Below, one piece after another: positions 61,065 to 64,000 of a stretch of 64,000 nt of DNA. The stretch lies in contig JAFDXN010000060.1 in assembly GCA_018267915.1 (NCBI GenBank), forward strand, positions 248,001 through 312,000, written 5' to 3'. The stretch's first letter is position 1; every line of letters starts with the position of its first letter. The position numbers were made by a program, and so were the translations under genes. Below the pieces are notes generated by a model. The model was given only the letters and a program-made list of their open reading frames with translations. It searched no databases and was not told the origin of the DNA. The stretch is from Bacteroidota bacterium. Its GTDB lineage: Bacteria; Bacteroidota; Bacteroidia; Chitinophagales; Chitinophagaceae.

Positions 61065-62096
61065 TTAACCATCTTTTGGTTTGGGTACGACGATATTGGG
61101 CAATGGTTCTCCCCTTTTTTTAGCAAGCATGTAATGAGACCAGTTTTCGATTTCATGATCTCCATAGATTATCATGCGCACTTCCACGTCTTTAGTATCC
61201 ATATCGCCGACATATGCTCTTTGATGGTTGGGGACATTTTCATAAGCAACCCGCAAGTTCTCTTGATTGCTTTTTGTTGGGTTCGCTAAGTAATCTTTGT
61301 ATGCTGATCTACATAACTCAATAGTAGTTGGGTCACCTTTTAATTTTCTTTGAATATCTTTTATTTCTAAAAGTTTATCCTGGATTGATGAGGCAAATGA
61401 CTTTTTTTGAATTGAAAATTTCCCAAGTCCATATATATGGATTGTTGAGCCAAGGGGGATGTCTGCTAATAAATTTCCATCCCTTACTTGTTTTTCAAGT
61501 TCTTCCACTGTTAGACCAACCGTTTTTTCCAACCGCGCGAGTTCTAAGCTACCATCCGCAAAAACATTGACTTTTGTTAGATAAAAGTCACTATTCATTT
61601 TATAAAACAGATTCACAGACTGGCCTTCGATTTTTTTGGCAAAATAGTCATCGCTGTCTTGTTTATAAATAGTGCCATTCCCATTTTCGCTAACTGTAAT
61701 CCCATTTATTTTTCGCTCACGGTATTTGAAAATATTGTCCAAACTTGGATTTAATTCTTTAATTAAATCTTGAACATACTCAACAAAGGTATCCTTGCTA
61801 AAATCCCATTTTCCCTTCTCTATCGTCCAAGTGCCCAAACCATGAATAGAAATGTCATTATTATCCGGAATGTTCACTGAAACCCATCCTCGTTGCACAT
61901 CCTTTTTAAAATGTTCAAAGTCTTCAAAATGCCAACACTCTACACGTCCGTTTTCGTAGACATCAATGTCAACAAAAAAATAATTACCATTGCGAATAAT
62001 GGCTGGAATTGAAAAACCTTCAATTATCTGTTCTTTATATACTCTTGTGGTAGGTTTAATCATTCCAGAGGTTCGTCTAAATAATTTAAAAGCCAT
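61065..62096 (-). CDS. Hypothetical cargo protein with internal domain duplication
   Basis: A 343-residue soluble protein of unknown function, the only gene inside the tRNA-Pro repeats. Two halves share a plan. Residues about 30-95 read NYFFVDIDVYENGRVECWHF ... SIHGLGTWTI. Residues about 165-235 read DFYLTKVNVFADGSLELARL ... HIYGLGKFSI. A final, different helical part (LCRSAYKDYLANPTKSNQE...) follows. No signal peptide, membrane segment or nuclease motif. It vaguely recalls uncharacterised domains found near polymorphic-toxin and defence genes, but I am not certain. The AT-rich sequence differs from the chromosomal neighbours. Confidence 0.7.
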   Translation of the reverse strand: MAFKLFRRTSGMIKPTTRVYKEQIIEGFSIPAIIRNGNYFFVDIDVYENGRVECWHFEDFEHFKKDVQRGWVSVNIPDNNDISIHGLGTWTIEKGKWDFSKDTFVEYVQDLIKELNPSLDNIFKYRERKINGITVSENGNGTIYKQDSDDYFAKKIEGQSVNLFYKMNSDFYLTKVNVFADGSLELARLEKTVGLTVEELEKQVRDGNLLADIPLGSTIHIYGLGKFSIQKKSFASSIQDKLLEIKDIQRKLKGDPTTIELCRSAYKDYLANPTKSNQENLRVAYENVPNHQRAYVGDMDTKDVEVRMIIYGDHEIENWSHYMLAKKRGEPLPNIVVPKPKDG

Positions 62097-62158
62097 AAAA
62101 GGTCCAGACTAGTAAGGGAACAATAAAGATAATTATTTGCACTAGGATTCTCACCTCA

Positions 62159-62176
62159 GGTTCGAAAGTTGTCCAG
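62159..62176. repeat. att-like repeat copy (GGTTCGAAAGTTGTCCAG)
   Basis: Identical to 62279-62296, 120 bases further on. It equals the tRNA-Pro GGTTCGAA-TCCAG with AGTTG inserted. Between the two copies are short GCAAGT/TTGCCAGT/TTGCCAAT motifs that could be recombinase arm sites. Confidence 0.7.
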
Positions 62177-62291
62177 CCAAGTACCGGCAAGTATTTGCCA
62201 GTTCTTGCCAATTGTTCCCTATAACTCCCCAATCATTCCCAAAAGTGCATTTAAAGCAAGCGGGTCCTTGATAAATTGGTTCGAAAGTTGT

Positions 62292-62306
62292 CCAGTCGCC
62301 CCGACT
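62292..62306. other. Attachment-site duplicate of the tRNA-Pro 3' end
   Basis: TCCAGTCGCCCCGAC is an exact 15-base repeat of tRNA-Pro positions 60874-60888. It is preceded by GGTTCGAAAGTTG. Immediately after it comes a T-tailed hairpin that fits as the tRNA's original terminator. This is the classic att layout left by site-specific integration at a tRNA 3' end. The element spans about 60888-62291. Confidence 0.85.
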
Positions 62307-62308
62307 TA

Positions 62309-62334
62309 AAGCTCAACTTCGGTTGAACTTTTTT
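62309..62334 (+). terminator. Probable original terminator of tRNA-Pro, now displaced
   Basis: AAAGCTCAAC-TTCG-GTTGAACTTT with one mismatch in the stem, followed by Ts. It lies just after the duplicated tRNA 3' end, as expected if it followed the tRNA before the insertion. Confidence 0.7.
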
Positions 62335-62392
62335 GTTTAAAAACATCTGGCTCACGTATCTTTAATCAGCATAAAAACCCAACGCTACCATT

Positions 62393-62944
62393 ATGAGAAA
62401 TATAGTTTACGCCACCAACATAACTATTGATGGCTTTTGCGACCACAACTATTTTATGCCTGATGAGGAACTCATGGTCTACTTTGCACAGCTCATACAA
62501 GATGCAGGATTGCTGGTGTATGGTCGCACTACGTACGAGTTGATGGTGCCCTATTGGCCTGATGTAGCCAAAACCCGATCGGGCACCCAAGCCGAAAATG
62601 AATTCGCACAAGCGCTTACGGATACCGATAAGATCGTCTTTTCACGCACATTAGAACAAGCGGAGGGAAACACACGGATAATGCGCGGAAACCTCGAGGA
62701 CGAAATAGTAAAATTGAAACTGCAGGCCGGTAAAAGCATCTCAGTAGGTGGTGTCGATTTGCCCTCCCAGTTAATGGCGCTGGGGCTTGTTGACGAATTT
62801 CATTTTGTAGTTCACCCAATAATTGCAGGAAAAGGCCGACGATTACTGGAAGATTCCAGTCCTCCTGAGCGATTGCAGTTGAAACTCAAAGGTTCTAAAT
62901 CCTTTGATTCCGGCGTTGTCGCGCACCATTACGTAAAGGCATAG
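62393..62944 (+). CDS. Dihydrofolate-reductase/RibD C-terminal-like protein
   Basis: A 183-residue protein of the RibD_C/DHFR-like group (starts MRNIVYATNITIDGFCDHNYF). It has LVYGRTTYELMVPYW, a KIVFSRTLEQAEGN segment, SVGGVDLPSQLMALGLVDE, and HPIIAGKGRRLLED. The fold binds NADPH-type cofactors. Many stand-alone members have unknown substrates. Cytoplasmic. Confidence 0.9.
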   Translation: MRNIVYATNITIDGFCDHNYFMPDEELMVYFAQLIQDAGLLVYGRTTYELMVPYWPDVAKTRSGTQAENEFAQALTDTDKIVFSRTLEQAEGNTRIMRGNLEDEIVKLKLQAGKSISVGGVDLPSQLMALGLVDEFHFVVHPIIAGKGRRLLEDSSPPERLQLKLKGSKSFDSGVVAHHYVKA

Positions 62945-63069
62945 CGCGGTAGGCAGCCTTAAAAGCTAGTCCTTGCCATTATAATCTTCAGAAAGATATC
63001 CACAATTTTCGGTCTGATGAACTTTGCGCCGTGATGCTTGGTAATTTGCTGTTCTAAGTAGAAAAACTG

Positions 63070-64000
63070 ATGCAGTGGGATAGGATAAACGAGAAGCTGA
63101 GCATACTGGCTGATGCTGCTAAATATGATGTGTCTTGTGCGTCGAGCGGCAGTAAAAGGGATAATACTAACAAAGGGCTGGGCAACGCTACAGGAATGGG
63201 CATTTGCCATGCGTATACCGAAGACGGGCGCTGTGTGTCGCTGCTGAAAATACTGCTTACCAATCATTGCATATTCGATTGTGCTTACTGTGTAAGCCGC
63301 AAGAGTAATGACATCAAGCGCGCTGCGTTTACCGTGCAGGAGGTTGTGGACCTCACCATTAGTTTCTACAGGCGAAATTATATAGAAGGACTCTTTCTGA
63401 GCTCCGGAATTTTCAGCAATGCCGACTACACTATGGAGCGGCTGGTGCTTATAGCTAAAAAGCTGCGTGCAGAACACCGTTTTAATGGCTACATCCATCT
63501 CAAAGCTATACCCGGGGCCAGTCCTGAACTGCTAAAGCAAGCAGGCCTTTATGCCGACCGGCTCAGTGTGAATATAGAGATGCCTACCGAACAAGGGCTG
63601 AAGTTACTGGCGCCCGATAAAAAGCGCCATGACATGATACACCCAATGAAATACCTGAAAAATGCAATTGCGGAAAACCGTGACGAAAAAAAGGTGTTTA
63701 AGAAAACGCCGCTTTTTGCACCGGCAGGCCAGAGCACACAAATGGTGGTAGGCGCTGCAGCGGAGACAGACCTTCATGTGCTATATACTGCAGACCATTT
63801 TTACAGGAAAATGCAACTGAAGCGGGTATATTATTCAGGATATGTGCCGATAAGTAACGATAACCGGTTGCCCGCTATCGGTACACCCGTGCCAATGATA
63901 CGAGAGAACCGCCTGTACCAGGCCGATTGGCTGATGCGTTTTTACGGCTTTTCCGTAAACGAGATAATAACGCCTGCTGAGCCTTTGCTCGACCTGGAGA
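63070..64000 (+). CDS. Radical-SAM DNA modification/repair protein, 5' part
   Basis: Starts at the ATG at 63070 (MQWDRINEKLSILADAAKYD) and is open at the window edge after 310 codons, so the end is missing. It has ASSGSKRDNTNKGLGNA and the radical-SAM motif CIFDCAYC (CxxxCxxC within NHCIFDCAYCVSRKS), followed by EGLFLSSGIF, HLKAIPGASPELL and RLSVNIEMPT. The pattern matches the putative DNA modification/repair radical SAM family (SplB-like), commonly adjacent to a partner with a uracil-DNA-glycosylase-like domain, which would lie outside the window. Confidence 0.88.
   Translation, partial: MQWDRINEKLSILADAAKYDVSCASSGSKRDNTNKGLGNATGMGICHAYTEDGRCVSLLKILLTNHCIFDCAYCVSRKSNDIKRAAFTVQEVVDLTISFYRRNYIEGLFLSSGIFSNADYTMERLVLIAKKLRAEHRFNGYIHLKAIPGASPELLKQAGLYADRLSVNIEMPTEQGLKLLAPDKKRHDMIHPMKYLKNAIAENRDEKKVFKKTPLFAPAGQSTQMVVGAAAETDLHVLYTADHFYRKMQLKRVYYSGYVPISNDNRLPAIGTPVPMIRENRLYQADWLMRFYGFSVNEIITPAEPLLDLE

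Noticed and set aside
62959..63498. 179-codon minus-strand frame
   Set aside because: Antisense to the radical-SAM gene with its CxxxCxxC motif.

Overview
The window looks like chromosomal DNA of a Bacteroidota bacterium, probably from the Chitinophagales/Chitinophagaceae side of the phylum. The evidence is phylum-typical: six secreted proteins with type IX secretion (PorSS) C-terminal sorting domains, a TonB-dependent receptor with an N-terminal carboxypeptidase-like domain, an HU-CCDC81/SPOR protein, a paired DUF1501/DUF1800 locus, M56-TonB and DUF2851 proteins, and a TATATTTG-type -7 promoter box. Most of the window is ordinary core genome. The genus cannot be told from the sequence alone.

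Layout. 0-3.8 kb: M20 amidohydrolase, SPOR protein, deoC and icd, all on the minus strand, with two 50-bp dispersed repeats between them. 3.9-9.8 kb: a 3' fragment of tRNA-Phe with its terminator, then an AT-richer three-gene plus-strand operon. Its genes are a winged-helix/PD-(D/E)xK nuclease, an OLD-family ATPase-TOPRIM nuclease and a UvrD-like helicase. The last two match the architecture of Gabija (GajA/GajB); the first is an extra component and makes this the best candidate for an undescribed defence variant. 9.8-10.8 kb: no genes, but hairpin doublets and 33-bp tandem repeats. 10.8-22.2 kb: lgt, an M56/TonB sensor with an upstream palindrome, CDF transporter, BON and DUF3606 proteins, a RhlE-like helicase and T9SS cargo. 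22.3-24.6 kb: a strongly AT-rich single gene that appears to fuse a restriction-endonuclease-like N-terminus to a PIN-like nuclease, the second defence candidate.

24.7-38.9 kb: UPF0173 hydrolase, parAB, YkgJ protein, tandem small paralogues, HU/SPOR protein, an outer-membrane barrel + TPR + TonB receptor cluster, and bifunctional NAD(P)HX repair enzyme. 38.87-39.43 kb: a type II toxin-antitoxin module whose ParE/RelE-like toxin carries an in-frame nonsense codon while the antitoxin is intact. 39.4-60.8 kb: purD, two POT transporters, S41 protease, ispD, T9SS cargo, DUF1501/DUF1800, pyrF, DUF2851, OsmC, lipA and an arylamine N-acetyltransferase.

60.8-62.3 kb: an intact tRNA-Pro(CGG) whose 3' end is duplicated about 1.4 kb downstream, with two further partial copies between. 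The repeats enclose one cargo gene, a 343-aa protein with an internal duplication, and no recombinase. The window ends with a RibD/DHFR-like protein and the 5' part of a radical-SAM DNA modification/repair gene that continues past the edge.

Two separate tRNA-3'-end scars, two unusual nuclease-containing loci and a broken toxin-antitoxin pair suggest repeated short insertions into an otherwise stable chromosome.
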